DNA of 64,000 bases from Paenibacillus sp. MZ04-78.2. Lineage in GTDB: Bacteria > Bacillota > Bacilli > Paenibacillales > NBRC-103111. The position numbers and the translations under genes were made by a program. Where the stretch lies: positions 62,226-126,225 of the forward strand of contig NZ_JANAVJ010000014.1 of NCBI RefSeq assembly GCF_024213375.1. The letters run 5' to 3'. Each line of letters begins with the position of its first letter. Within the stretch, counting starts at the first letter, position 1. The notes under the pieces were generated by a model. That model had not been told where the DNA came from. It did no database searches and saw only the letters and a program-made list of their open reading frames with translations. This document shows positions 1-9,900 of the stretch, piece by piece.

Positions 1-1417
1 GATAAAACATGCCGATGACGCCGCCGCTCACGAATTGCATTTGCCGCACTTTTCTGGCCGTATCCGCAGCCGTCGAAGACGAGACGGCATCGTAGTAGCC
101 GATCGTCTCGGGCAGCAGGGTCATGCCGTGCAGAAATGCCGGGGCCGTGACATAGGGAGCCGTGTTCATCCGCTGCCAATCGCGGTCGCCCAATTGAACC
201 TGCCCGAGCACGTATTGAAAATATTCGGCTGCGACCCGGTACCCTTCCTGACTCATCGTATAGTGCGGAGCCTCGAAGCCGAGCGGATACAGCCCAAGCT
301 CCGTCAGCTCCTTAATGCCGCTCTCCAGCCGATGGCGGGTATACGATTCGTTGAATTGCCTGTTCTTCTCTACGTAGCTCTCGTACGCTTCCTTGCTCGG
401 AAAGTCGTGCCGATGCCGGACTGTAACCTCCCGGTCAGGCTCGTCCATGATCGGGGCATTGTTTTCCACATCCCAGAACTCGAAGCCTTCTCCGGTCTCC
501 GACTGCCTGTATTGGTGCGTATATCCGTGCAGAACGATGCTTGCGCCGCGCTTCTGCAGCTCCCTCAGCACCTCCACCAATTTCGGCATATCTTTCAAAC
601 GCTGCTGCTTGTGCGTGACCGGATTCGTATACACCGGGATGAGCGCGATCATATAAGGAATGCCCTTTTCCTCCAAAACCTCGCCTGCCGCCTTCAGCAA
701 TTCGGGATCGGACTGCGGGTGGATGTCCTCCAGGCGAATGTAGGCCGGACGGCCTGCCGCAGGCTGTTCCCGGAAAAAGGGATAGAGCCCTTCTCCCAGA
801 TAGTATAGAAACGGCACGTCCAGATTGACGGCGGAAAAATAAAAGCTGTTCCGGTCAACGGCAAGCAATGGAAACGCCTGATCCCCTTTCCAGCCCCGCA
901 GAATCGCTTCCCCTTGACGGAGCGCGATCTGCGCAATCGGATAGGTCTGCTCCAGCAGATCGTAGGAGGAGGAGTCTTGCTTCGATACTTTATGAATCTC
1001 AACTTTCTGCTCTGCCGATACGAACGAAAAGCGTTCGCCGAGCTGCCCGACATTGTCGCCGACAGCCAGAACCGGTCCGCGGTATGCCCCCATGAGCTGC
1101 ACAGCCTGCTGCGGCAGAGATTTGGGCACCGCTCCGTAATACACCAAATGCGAAATGTCGCGAAGGTCGTCGCTCTCCACGGCTTCGTCGCTTTTGAACA
1201 CGACATTCCTTGTAAAATGGCCCAGCAGAAGATCCAGATTCCGGACCGATTCGCTAAGCGTCCCATCCTCCGTCGTATACACAACCAATATTTTGCGTGC
1301 TTCGTCCGCTTCTTTAGCCGACGAAGCCCACGTCCCGTGCGAAAGCAGAAGCAGCAGCAACGCGCCAAGCCAGACGACGGTCCGTAACGTTCTATGGAAT
1401 GTATTGCTCAAGCTCAT
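1..1417 (-). CDS. ydaL: YdaL-like DUF2334 protein, 3' end outside window
   Basis: Reading the reverse strand from the ATG at 1417 gives 472 open codons that run off the left edge. The protein opens with a signal-anchor-like hydrophobic stretch (about residues 13-31). Its second half has the polysaccharide-deacetylase-like fold of DUF2334: an acidic pair in YIRLEDIHP, then IVLHGYTHQY, whose His residues fit the metal site, then GFEAPHY. The gene overlaps the end of the ydaK-like gene by 26 bases. In Bacillus subtilis the order ydaJ-ydaK-ydaL-ydaM-ydaN encodes a c-di-GMP-controlled exopolysaccharide machine; here J, K and L keep that order and M and N should lie beyond the edge. An extracytoplasmic role in glycan modification is inferred. 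Family assignment is firm; the substrate is unknown. Confidence 0.85.
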   Translation of the reverse strand, partial: MSLSNTFHRTLRTVVWLGALLLLLLSHGTWASSAKEADEARKILVVYTTEDGTLSESVRNLDLLLGHFTRNVVFKSDEAVESDDLRDISHLVYYGAVPKSLPQQAVQLMGAYRGPVLAVGDNVGQLGERFSFVSAEQKVEIHKVSKQDSSSYDLLEQTYPIAQIALRQGEAILRGWKGDQAFPLLAVDRNSFYFSAVNLDVPFLYYLGEGLYPFFREQPAAGRPAYIRLEDIHPQSDPELLKAAGEVLEEKGIPYMIALIPVYTNPVTHKQQRLKDMPKLVEVLRELQKRGASIVLHGYTHQYRQSETGEGFEFWDVENNAPIMDEPDREVTVRHRHDFPSKEAYESYVEKNRQFNESYTRHRLESGIKELTELGLYPLGFEAPHYTMSQEGYRVAAEYFQYVLGQVQLGDRDWQRMNTAPYVTAPAFLHGMTLLPETIGYYDAVSSSTAADTARKVRQMQFVSGGVIGMFY

Positions 1418-2246
1418 AGCTCGCATTTTGCACCAGCTCCTTCGCGTCGCCCAGTCCCTCGTTATAGCTTGAAACACCGAAAGCTACATTTAGCGTAACG
1501 GTTTGTTTCTGATTGGCAAGCACATGAGTTTTGAACAAGCCTCCGATTTTTCCGATGACGATATCCGCATTTTCTTCCTCCGTGTTCGACAAAATGACAG
1601 CAAACGTGTCGTCGGCAATCCGAAACTTGCGGTCGCTCATTCTCGTCTTGTCCCATAAAATACCAGAAAGGGATTGCAGCAAATGAAGCGTCTCCTTGGC
1701 GCCGTACAGCTTTTGAAATTGCTCGAAGTACTTGACCTGAATCAGAAGAAGAGAAAAGGGCGCGCCGGTTCTTCTCGAACGCTTGAACTCATCCTCCATT
1801 TCGAACAAGAAGCGTTTGTAATTGTCGAAGCCCGTCGCTTCGTCGATGATGACAAGCTGATCGAACTTCTCCTTCATCTCTTGATTTTCGGCTGCCATCG
1901 TCATGACCCGCTTGTGAAGCATGCCGGTGACGACCGGCGCCGCAAGGATCGCCGCCATCCAGATGACGATCTCTCCCGCAGACAGGAAGATCGCGGAGGA
2001 AACGAACGCTTTCCACAACAGAATCGATCCGAACACAAACATGACGGCGAGACTGAGGCCGAGACCGGTCACCAAGCCAAATACCGTCCCTGCGAAGCCA
2101 ATAAGCAGGACGGCAGCCAGCAAAAGCGCCTTGCTCCAGGAGAGCGGAGGAAAACCGACCGCAAAAAAGCAGGCAAGCGGCGTAAGCAGCAGCAAGAGAA
2201 GCTGATAGAAGAGATAGGTTTGATTTTTAGCGTATAAGCCCTTCAT
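1392..2246 (-). CDS. ydaK: YdaK-like membrane protein with degenerate GGDEF domain (probable c-di-GMP receptor)
   Basis: This 284-residue protein starts at the ATG at 2246, which has an AAAGGA site about 9 bases upstream; an in-frame start at 2324 would lie deep inside ydaJ. Roughly four membrane helices fill residues 10-110, followed by a GGDEF fold. The signature is lost (RIADDTFAVIL where RxGGDEFAVIL is expected), so diguanylate cyclase activity is unlikely. Five residues before it sits RMSD, which matches the RxxD inhibitory site that binds c-di-GMP in GGDEF proteins. That combination is described for B. subtilis YdaK, a receptor that switches on polysaccharide synthesis. The gene overlaps ydaJ by 20 bases and ydaL by 26, which suggests translational coupling. 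Role inferred from family and gene order. Confidence 0.85.
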   Translation of the reverse strand: MKGLYAKNQTYLFYQLLLLLLTPLACFFAVGFPPLSWSKALLLAAVLLIGFAGTVFGLVTGLGLSLAVMFVFGSILLWKAFVSSAIFLSAGEIVIWMAAILAAPVVTGMLHKRVMTMAAENQEMKEKFDQLVIIDEATGFDNYKRFLFEMEDEFKRSRRTGAPFSLLLIQVKYFEQFQKLYGAKETLHLLQSLSGILWDKTRMSDRKFRIADDTFAVILSNTEEENADIVIGKIGGLFKTHVLANQKQTVTLNVAFGVSSYNEGLGDAKELVQNASYELEQYIP

Positions 2247-3363
2247 CGTACATTTTCCTTTCCGCCAGCAACGGAACGAGGTTGTCGAAAATATGCGTTT
2301 CGTCGTCGAACACAAAACCGCCATACCATTCGTTCGCGGGATTCAAGATTTGAAAGCGCAGCATCCGGTAATACAGCGATTGGGCAAACTCCCTGTCCCC
2401 AAGCTCAACAGCGCTCAGGATCGCTAACCCGTATGCCGCCGGAGATTCGAAGTCCACCGCGGGCATTTTGGATTGAGCATGGTACCTTCCGTACAGGACG
2501 TCATACTTATTGAACTGTTCCTTGAGCAAGGACCAAACTTCGTTAGAGGGAATACCGGCTTGGGCGCGATGGTAAACAATGTACAGCTGATCGATCCAGT
2601 TGATCTCGTCGTTGTACAGATACGTTCCTTTATCAAAATCGTAGGAGAAAGGGAACCACGCGTCGCGCGTCGGGAGGTTCTTCAGAAAATCGACCGTGCT
2701 CCGGTAAACCGGTTCGCTCAGCTTACCGCGCTCGTACATCGCTTTGAACGCTGAGACATGCAAGTAGGACAAGGTAAGGATATGGCTTTTCCATGCGGAG
2801 GTGTGGTCGTAGAAGTCAGAGAAACGGCCGTCCGTAACCATGTTTTGGGCCACGCTGCCAGAGATCGTATCGGCCAGCGCTGTATAAGCTGGCTTGCCCC
2901 ATCGGCTGCCGGCCTTGTACAAGGCATCCGCAATCCGCAAATCGTCGATCAAGGCGTTGGTGGCGACCGTTTCGGACGACGTGCCGACCTTCCAGGAAAT
3001 CCAACCGTCCTCTTTGAGAAAACGGGCTCGAAGGACACCGACATTTTGTTCGAACAAGCCCTTGTCGTCCTTCTCGACCGCGTACTGAAGCCATAGCCCG
3101 ATCGATTCGGAAAGCGCCTCTTCGCCCTGCGCCACATCCCGGTTCGCTGCTATGCGAGGCTTCAAATTCGTTTTCAGCGTCTCGTCCGCGTTCACCATGT
3201 GCCGTCGGATAAAAATTTCTCCGGGCAGCCTGTCGCTCCGGAGCTCCGGAGCGTCCGCCGTTTCTTTCGAAGCATTCGATGCGAATGGCCCTCCGGCCAG
3301 TATAAAAGCGGCGGCGGCAATCAGCATAACCAATAGAGCAACGGTAACATAGACCAGCCTCAT
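2227..3363 (-). CDS. ydaJ: YdaJ-like secreted glycoside hydrolase (GH8-like fold)
   Basis: The 378-residue protein begins with an uncleaved-looking signal anchor (residues 3-25). The body is helical and rich in Trp, Tyr and Asp, with segments such as DGRFSDFYDHTSAWK and NDEINWIDQLYIVYHRAQ that resemble the six-hairpin glycosidases of the GH8/YdaJ group. It is the first gene of the yda-type operon and overlaps the ydaK-like start. In B. subtilis ydaJ is the putative hydrolase of the YdaJKLMN polysaccharide system, and Listeria carries a comparable extracellular hydrolase in its Pss cluster. A purine-rich AGGAAG tract 17-22 bases upstream may be the ribosome site. The acidic catalytic residues were not assigned with certainty. 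Confidence 0.75.
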   Translation of the reverse strand: MRLVYVTVALLVMLIAAAAFILAGGPFASNASKETADAPELRSDRLPGEIFIRRHMVNADETLKTNLKPRIAANRDVAQGEEALSESIGLWLQYAVEKDDKGLFEQNVGVLRARFLKEDGWISWKVGTSSETVATNALIDDLRIADALYKAGSRWGKPAYTALADTISGSVAQNMVTDGRFSDFYDHTSAWKSHILTLSYLHVSAFKAMYERGKLSEPVYRSTVDFLKNLPTRDAWFPFSYDFDKGTYLYNDEINWIDQLYIVYHRAQAGIPSNEVWSLLKEQFNKYDVLYGRYHAQSKMPAVDFESPAAYGLAILSAVELGDREFAQSLYYRMLRFQILNPANEWYGGFVFDDETHIFDNLVPLLAERKMYDEGLIR

Positions 3364-4200
3364 TTTCGTTTTCCGTTCTTCCTTTCCTATCCGGCAGCGA
3401 CAGCTTCAAATGTCTGCGATCCCTTGAATGTATTGCGATACCTTGGGCTTCCGGACGGAAGCTGCCGTGCAGTCACGTTCGTTTTTTCACAAGCATACTG
3501 TCATCGTAGTACCCCGCTTTTTAGTCTCGAACTATATTAGTCTTCATTCGGATATTCCATCCAGGCATACTGCCCGGCAGCGTCCGACAACTGCGGGTTA
3601 TGATTTTTGGTGCAAAAGCGACCATGACATCCGTTTCGATCAATGCCATTTCATCGTTCCCGCTCCTTTTTCATCATCTCTCTCTGAATCGCGATCCAAT
3701 ATTTCCGGTTTTTGTCTCCCCGCATCACCCTTATTCTTTCTAAAGAACAACTTTCACTCACTTTACCAACCGCTTCTAAACAAAATCTGAACATCTTTTG
3801 ACAAAAATTCCAGCCGTTTGAGTCTGCCCGCAGCAAGAACTTGCTGAAAAACAAGCAAAAAGGGCAAGTATGTCTTTTTCCCAATTCATCCAAATTTTAA
3901 TTTTGTTAAATAATTAACATTTTTTCGTTTTAAATTCAGAAAAGGACGAAACTTTGATATGATCATAAATAGGAAGACAACAGTCTTCTGCTGTTCGTTC
4001 AAATGAACTATTTTGCCGTGGAAGCGGTCTTTTTAACAAACAGATTGCTTTTTACATACTGAAAGAGACACCCATGCCACTACGCGGCACCATCAGATGA
4101 TGAAATACAGTTATTTCAGGATAGGAGGGCGCGAATTTTGGCACTCAATTACACGACAATGGGGTCGGGTTTGTACGGTTTGCGCAAAGGAGATGCGACG
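3364..4200. other. Intergenic region between ydaJ and the response regulator
   Basis: About 840 bases separate these divergent genes. No coding sequence is convincing on either strand. The right third (3890-4030) is markedly AT-rich and holds the regulator promoter listed separately. The short leader 4138-4200 could be translated from a TTG at 4138, which has its own AGGAGG nine bases upstream and would add 21 residues in frame to the response regulator. No clear promoter for the yda operon was identified. Confidence 0.5.
3935..3963 (+). promoter_or_regulatory. Candidate sigma-A promoter of the response regulator
   Basis: TTCAGA and TATGAT are separated by 17 bases, and the -10 is preceded by TGA, so it reads as an extended -10. 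The implied start is about 230 bases upstream of the regulator ATG. Confidence 0.45.
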
Positions 4201-5340
4201 ATGATTCGGATGATTCTTGCAGACGACGAAGCGCTGGCTCTGTTCAGCTTGCAAAAGCAGCTTGACAAGCTGCACGGCGGCGTTATTGCGGGAGCCTATC
4301 AGAATGCGGAAGAAGCCGTCGAGGCGGTGCTGCGAGAGAAGCCGGATGCCGTCTTTTTGGACATCGATATGCCGGAGCTGAGCGGCTTGGAAGCAGCCGA
4401 GATCATCATGTCGCACCTGCCGGAAACCGAGATCATCTTTGTGACGGCGTACGAGGAGTATGCGCTCAAGGCTTTCGAGCTGGCGGCGATCGACTATTTG
4501 CTGAAGCCTGTCTCCACGCAAAGGCTTGCCAAAACATTAGTCCGGCTGTCGCAGGCCAAAGCCGCCAAGACCAGACCGGATCACTCCGCGGTTAGGCCGT
4601 CCGCGAGGACGAAGGAGCAGATTACGATCCACTGCTTTCAGACGCTGGAGGTCGATACCGGCGAATCCGGGCCCGTGCATTGGCGAACGAACAAAGCGCA
4701 GGAGCTATTTGCCTACCTCGTCCACCTTCGGGACCAGCCTGTGCGCAAAGATGCGCTGCTGGAACTGTTCTGGCCCGATATCGACCCGAAGAAAGGCTAC
4801 ACGCAGCTCTACACCACCATCTACCAAATCCGCAAAACGGCAAGCGCCGTTCATCCCGGCATCCGCATCGTCAGCGGGGATAAAGGGTACCGGCTTGAGC
4901 TGAACGGGGTCGGCGTTGACGTGGTGACTTGGGAGGAAGGACTGCAGGCGGCCCCGCCGCTCGGCGAGCAAACGCTCGCGCGGCATTTGCAATTGCTGGA
5001 GCTGTATCGCGGCGACTATCTGGAGGATTGCGGCTATTGGTGGGCGGAGAACGAGCGGGAGCGGCTGCGTATACTGTGGTACCGGCATGCGATGCGCGTC
5101 GCGGCTTTTCTGGAAACGCGGGATAGTACGGCGGAAGCTTTCCAGCTCTATTACCTCATCCAGCGCCGATTCCCGTTCACTGAAGAGGTGTATTGGGCGC
5201 TGATCAAGCTCTTTATGTATATCGGAGACCGGGTATCTGTGGAACGGCAGTACGATATGCTATCGCAAATGCTGCACGAAGAATTCGGTACGAAACCGGC
5301 AAGAACGCTTGAGCAGTGGTGCCGGGAGCGGGTTGTGTGA
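4201..5340 (+). CDS. Response regulator with winged-helix/BTAD (SARP-like) output
   Basis: The 379-residue protein contains a receiver domain (residues 1-120: acidic pair in MILADDE, phospho-acceptor Asp in FLDIDMPELSG, Thr in FVTAYEE, Lys in LLKPVS). A winged-helix DNA-binding segment follows (about 150-240, LFAYLVHLRDQPVRKDALLE), then a helical bacterial-transcriptional-activator (BTAD-like) repeat region to the end. This arrangement occurs in Bacillota regulators that pair with membrane histidine kinases. The ATG at 4201 is chosen because AAAGGAG lies 9 bases upstream and the receiver fold begins there; the TTG at 4138 is a plausible alternative. The histidine kinase converges from the right with a 30-base gap, so the two probably form a pair although they are not co-transcribed. 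Target genes unknown. Confidence 0.85.
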   Translation: MIRMILADDEALALFSLQKQLDKLHGGVIAGAYQNAEEAVEAVLREKPDAVFLDIDMPELSGLEAAEIIMSHLPETEIIFVTAYEEYALKAFELAAIDYLLKPVSTQRLAKTLVRLSQAKAAKTRPDHSAVRPSARTKEQITIHCFQTLEVDTGESGPVHWRTNKAQELFAYLVHLRDQPVRKDALLELFWPDIDPKKGYTQLYTTIYQIRKTASAVHPGIRIVSGDKGYRLELNGVGVDVVTWEEGLQAAPPLGEQTLARHLQLLELYRGDYLEDCGYWWAENERERLRILWYRHAMRVAAFLETRDSTAEAFQLYYLIQRRFPFTEEVYWALIKLFMYIGDRVSVERQYDMLSQMLHEEFGTKPARTLEQWCRERVV

Positions 5341-5370
5341 ACTACCCGCTCTTCATTTTGACGGAACCGG

Positions 5371-6453
5371 TCAAGGCAAAGCCGGAAGCCGGACGGTAAA
5401 CGTCGTTCCCTGGCCGGGAACGCTCTGTACGGAGACGGAGCCCGTATGCATCTCAACGATCCGCTTGACGATCGCAAGCCCGAGCCCGCTCCCTCCCGTG
5501 CTTCGGTTGCGGGATTTGTCGGCCTTGTAGAACCGCTCGAAAATATGCGCCACCTCGTTCTCGGAGATGCCGATCCCGGTATCAGAGATGAATATGACTG
5601 CCTGCTGTCCGTTGCGCTTAAGCTGGACGCCGATCGTTCCGCCGACCGGGGTGAATTTGATGCTGTTGTGCAGAAGATTGACCCACACTTGGCTTAGTAA
5701 ATCTTCGTCAGCCTCGATGCTGACGTCTTCCAGCGACACATCCATGTCGATTCCTTTATCATGCCACTGCGGCTCGCACGCCAGAATGAGGCTGCGCAGC
5801 TGCTTGTCGAGCCGGTACCGCCTCCGCTCGAACGGATGATGGTCGGATTCGAGGGAGGTCAGCTTCAGCAGGTTTTCGCTCAGCTTGGACAGTCTGGCGC
5901 TTTCCTTTTCGATGATGCCGAGATAACGCATCCGTTCCTCCCGGCTGAGCTCGTCGCTCTGCAGGATGCGGGCAAAGCCGCCGATCGACGTCAACGGCGA
6001 CTGGATCTCATGGGAAACGTTGGAGATGAACTCCTGGCGCATTTTTTCCATCTGATTGAGCTCGACGGCCATGTGGTTAATGCTTTCGACGAGCTCGCCG
6101 AACTGGTCCGTGACGCGCTCATTCGGGGGGATTTTGACGGTGAAATCACCTTTGGCAATCCGCCGCATAGCATTGATCATCGGCCGGAACCTTTCCATGT
6201 GCTTATCGTGAAAAATCACTCCGATCGTCCCCATAAGCCCCATGCTGGTAACAAATGCAATCAATTGGGTAAATAGCTGGCCGACGTAATCGGAAGGTTG
6301 GCTTCCAACCACCTCCAGCAAATAGTGGATGAAGACATAGGCGGCCGACCAGCTCGCCGTCGAAAATAAAAGCAATAAGCAAATCCCGAAGAGGCTCTTC
6401 AAAAATCTCCATCCGCGCCCCAGTACCCGATTCCCCCAGTGCTGTACTTCCAC
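5371..6453 (-). CDS. Membrane histidine kinase (HAMP-HisKA-HATPase)
   Basis: The 360-residue protein starts at a GTG with AAGGAGGG a few bases upstream. Two membrane helices (about 15-45 and 58-85) flank a short extracytoplasmic loop. A HAMP domain (about 90-140), a HisKA dimerisation helix with the phospho-acceptor His in SNVSHEIQSPL, and a complete HATPase domain follow (N box NLLHNSIKFT, G1 DTGIGI, F box FERFYKADKSR, G2 GGSGLGLAIV). It converges on the SARP-like regulator. Immediately upstream in the same direction lies the tail of an ABC exporter ATPase, so the kinase may once have been part of an exporter operon. The small sensor loop suggests intramembrane sensing, which is inference. 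Confidence 0.88.
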   Translation of the reverse strand: MEVQHWGNRVLGRGWRFLKSLFGICLLLLFSTASWSAAYVFIHYLLEVVGSQPSDYVGQLFTQLIAFVTSMGLMGTIGVIFHDKHMERFRPMINAMRRIAKGDFTVKIPPNERVTDQFGELVESINHMAVELNQMEKMRQEFISNVSHEIQSPLTSIGGFARILQSDELSREERMRYLGIIEKESARLSKLSENLLKLTSLESDHHPFERRRYRLDKQLRSLILACEPQWHDKGIDMDVSLEDVSIEADEDLLSQVWVNLLHNSIKFTPVGGTIGVQLKRNGQQAVIFISDTGIGISENEVAHIFERFYKADKSRNRSTGGSGLGLAIVKRIVEMHTGSVSVQSVPGQGTTFTVRLPALP

Positions 6454-6476
6454 TCCAGTCCCTCCTTATCGTTCGT

Positions 6477-6650
6477 TCAAGCCTGCTCTTGAATGCGAAG
6501 CTGCTGTGCGGCAAATTCGCGGTACAGCGCATGCGTTTGGAACAGCTGTTCGCGCGTGCCGATGTTCGTCACCTCGCTTCTCTCAAGAAAGACGATTGGG
6601 TACGCATCCACCACGGTCGACAGCCGGTGCGCAATGATCAGCGTCGTCCA
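6477..6650 (-). pseudogene. 3' remnant of an ABC exporter ATPase
   Basis: About 55 codons remain. Translation of the reverse strand shows WTTLIIAHRLSTVVDAYPI, the H-loop region of an exporter-type ATPase, then a normal C-terminal tail and a TGA at 6477-6479. Homology stops abruptly near 6650; there is no Walker A, signature or Walker B upstream. The fragment ends 24 bases before the histidine kinase start. A deletion has removed the rest of the transporter. Confidence 0.75.
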
Positions 6651-6750
6651 ACTCCCATTCTATTTTCCTATAACGCTCTTCCGTTTGACAACCTGAACTT
6701 TGCGATACTTTTTTAAACGAAATATTAACGAAAAAGACTGGGACACCGGG

Positions 6751-6793
6751 AAAAGAAAAAAGCCTTCATCCGCCAAAAGCATCGGATCAAGGC
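6751..6793 (-). terminator. Rho-independent terminator of the CYP102 gene
   Basis: Arms 6763-6773 and 6783-6793 pair over 11 bases with one mismatch. On the reverse strand the hairpin is followed by TTTTTTCTTTT. It lies about 115 bases after the CYP102 stop. A separate perfect 14-base palindrome follows at 6794-6807. Confidence 0.8.
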
Positions 6794-6907
6794 CGGCTGC
6801 GCAGCCGCAGCGTCATGTGGATATTCGTATAGGTATCCGTCAACATCGTCAGATGGCCGTTTCTTCCGCAGAACGTCTCATGATCTCGCTTACCGTCTCT
6901 TGTGCTG

Positions 6908-9900
6908 CTATTTGACCATCGCGACGCTATGTTCCTGATGCACGCGTCCCCATCCTTCTTTCGCATAACGCCCCTCCGTTCGAAGGCGCTCCAACCAAGC
7001 TTTCGCTTCCTGCTCCCCTGCTCCATGCACGGTCCGGTATGCTTTCTGCAATGCCGACTCCACCTCCAGAGACGTTTGAGCCTCATCCCCGCATACGAAG
7101 ATGCATCCTCCCCGATCAAGAATGTCCATCAAATTCGATGCATGGCGTTCCAGCAAATGCTGTACATGGATGCTGCTTTTCCCTTCCGCATGGGAAAAAG
7201 CTTGATGAAGCGTAACAACATCCTCCCTATCGTAGCGCTCAAGATCCTCGCGATAAATCGAATCCGCTTCATTCCGGCATCCGATATAAAGATGCGCCTC
7301 ACCCAGAGCGGCTCCGTTCTCCCGGATCGCGGTCCGCCCCTGCAAAAAGCCCCGGAAAGCCGCTGCTCCTGTCCCGGTCCCCACCATAATGATCGGCGTT
7401 GTCGGATCTTCCGGGAGCCGCAATCCGGCTTCGGACGTACGGATGAAGATCAAGACTTCTTCTCCGGGCCTGCATTCGGCCAAGTGATTCGAAGCAGCCC
7501 CGCGGTATTCGCCGCACCCGCTCCAAGCGGGGTCCTGCACCACGTCTATGGCAACGCTGATCTGCCGGGGGCTGACCTGAGGGGAGCTGGATATGAAATA
7601 GTATCTTGGCTGCAAAGGAGGCAGCAGCTCGATCAACCTTTCGAACGGCAGCTGGCAGGCTTCATATTTTTCAAGCAGGTCGAGCATGGTCATGCGCTTC
7701 TTCAAAATCTGCTCCTCGTAGACGCTATCCCCGGCCATAGCTTCCAATTCATGCTTGTGCGGAGGACACACCGTATAGGCCGCAAGCTCACGCAGCTGCT
7801 CGCGGGTAACGGCCTCCTGCAGTTCTACGCACCGGCTCAACAGCTCATGAATACCGACCGGTCGATCCACTGGGAGATGCGCGAGGCTTTTACCGTTTGC
7901 CGTAACAATCAGTTGATGGCTCCCCCTCAATCCGTACCGCCGCAAAATCCGACCGACATTCGCCGGGCTGTTGCTTGGCAGCACGCCGAGAAGATCGCCC
8001 TCCCGGTAGGTAATCCCCTCCGGCAGCGCAAGCTCCAGATGCCGTGTGCTCCGGCTGCTGCCGGCCATCCGAAGTTCGCGGTTATCCGTCACCGAAGCGT
8101 AGACGGCCTCATAGGTCTGGGCAAGCGGAATCCGATCCAAGCCGCTGACCACCCGGACATGAAGATTTCTTTTCTCATTCACCGCGTCGTCTCGTTCTAG
8201 TCCGAAAGCATGCCTAAGATCGGACCATAGGCGGACCCGCCATTCGTCAAGCTGCTTCTCGAAGTCGCCGCCGGCATCCGCCTCGCCGCGCACCGAGAGC
8301 CTTGCCGCCCCCTTCCGGGCCAACTGTTCGTCAATCCACCGCGGCACATCCTGATACGTATTGGACCAGCTGCGGTCCCCGCACCCGAATACGGCATACC
8401 GAACCCCTTGAAGCTCGCCCGGCTGCACACCTTCAAGCCATTTCACGAACTCGCGCGCATTGCCCGGAGGCTTGCCGTTATAAGACGCGGTGACGATAAG
8501 CACCGCTCCGTCCTTGGGCAGCCCTCCGGCCCAATCGTTCAGCGGCGCAGCCTCGCTTCGGAAGCCTTGCGACCGCGCGGCATCCGACAGCTCGCGGGCA
8601 ATCCCTTCCGCCGTGCCTAAATTGGAGCCGTAAAGCACGAGCAGAGACGTCTTTTCCGCCCCTGCAAGCGGACGGTTCGCCTGCGCCTGCCCTTGATCCG
8701 CCGCCTCAACGGCTTTGGAATGGCTTGCTTCCGGTTCTCGAACCGCGGGGCTTGCCGTCTTATGCCGCTGCCGCACGCGGATATGAAAATCGCCCGGCTT
8801 GAGCGTCAAGGTTTGCTTCACATCCAACCGATAGTTCATATGATCCACTAACTCAAAATGCCTGAGAATCATGCCGAGGACCAGCGTCGCTTCGTGAAGC
8901 GCAAACTGCATGCCGATGCAAGCCCGCTGCCCGTTTCCAAACGGCTTGTAGGCATGATTGGGAATTTTGCCGGGATCTTCGAACCGTTCGGGGCGGAATT
9001 CGTCCGCGTCGGCGCCCCAGGCGGCTTTATCCCGATGAAGCTGCGGCAGGAGAACCCCGACGCCTTCCCCCTTCCGAATGCGATACTTTCCTCCAATGAC
9101 CATATCTTCCTTCGCATAGAGCTCGAATCCAGGGGCCGTTGGCCATAGGCGCAGCGATTCGTTTAAAATCATCCGAATATAATGGAGCTGCAGCACCTGC
9201 GAATACGATGGAAACGAATCTGTCAGCACCCGGTCTGCTTCCAGATAAGCCTTCTGAAGCACATCCGGATGCTTCAGCAAAAAGTATAAAGCGAACGATA
9301 ACAAGCCGCTGGTCGTCTCATGTCCGGCGATCAAGAATGTGATAATCTGATACCGGATATTTTTGTCATCCAGCGTCTCGCCTGTCTCCGGGTCCTTCCC
9401 GTTCAGCATCCGGGCGAGCAGGTCGATTTCCCCCCAGTCCCCGTTTGCTTTTCGTTCCTCGATGATTTTGTCCACCAAGGAAAACATCGTTTGAATATCT
9501 TCGTTAAACTGCTGTCTTGTTCGCACCATGAACAGGTTTTGGATCTTCAGGCGCCCGCTTTGCAGCATCGCTTCGTTCAGAGCGCGGACCATGCTGTTAA
9601 TAAAAGGGCTTGGCGTTTCGCGATAAAAACTGTTAAAGCGGTAGTTGAAGCCGCATAAGCCGATCGTGTCCAGCGTAAGCCGAGTCATGTCCTCCGCGAC
9701 ATCGATGCTTTCGTTGGGGTTGAGACGGGCCCATTTTTGAATCAGCTGCGAAGCGATGTCGACCATCATCGCATGATACCCTTTCATCGCCTGCTGGCTA
9801 AAGGTGGGGAGGAGAATACGATGCGCTTTTTGCCAGTTCGGCTCATCCGTGTGGCTTGTAAACAACCCGTCTCCGCCAAAGGCGCGCACGTTCTCCAAGT

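Noticed and set aside
35..1387. Several long open frames on the + strand and one in another reverse frame opposite the first gene
   Set aside because: They have no family motifs and poor codon character; the reverse frame from 1417 encodes a coherent DUF2334 protein.
3428..3893. Short frames on both strands in the ydaJ upstream region
   Set aside because: No ribosome sites or recognisable protein features; they overlap each other.
6902..8200. A 432-codon frame on the + strand inside the CYP102 region
   Set aside because: It is antisense to the reductase domain, whose motifs are unambiguous, and has no ribosome site.
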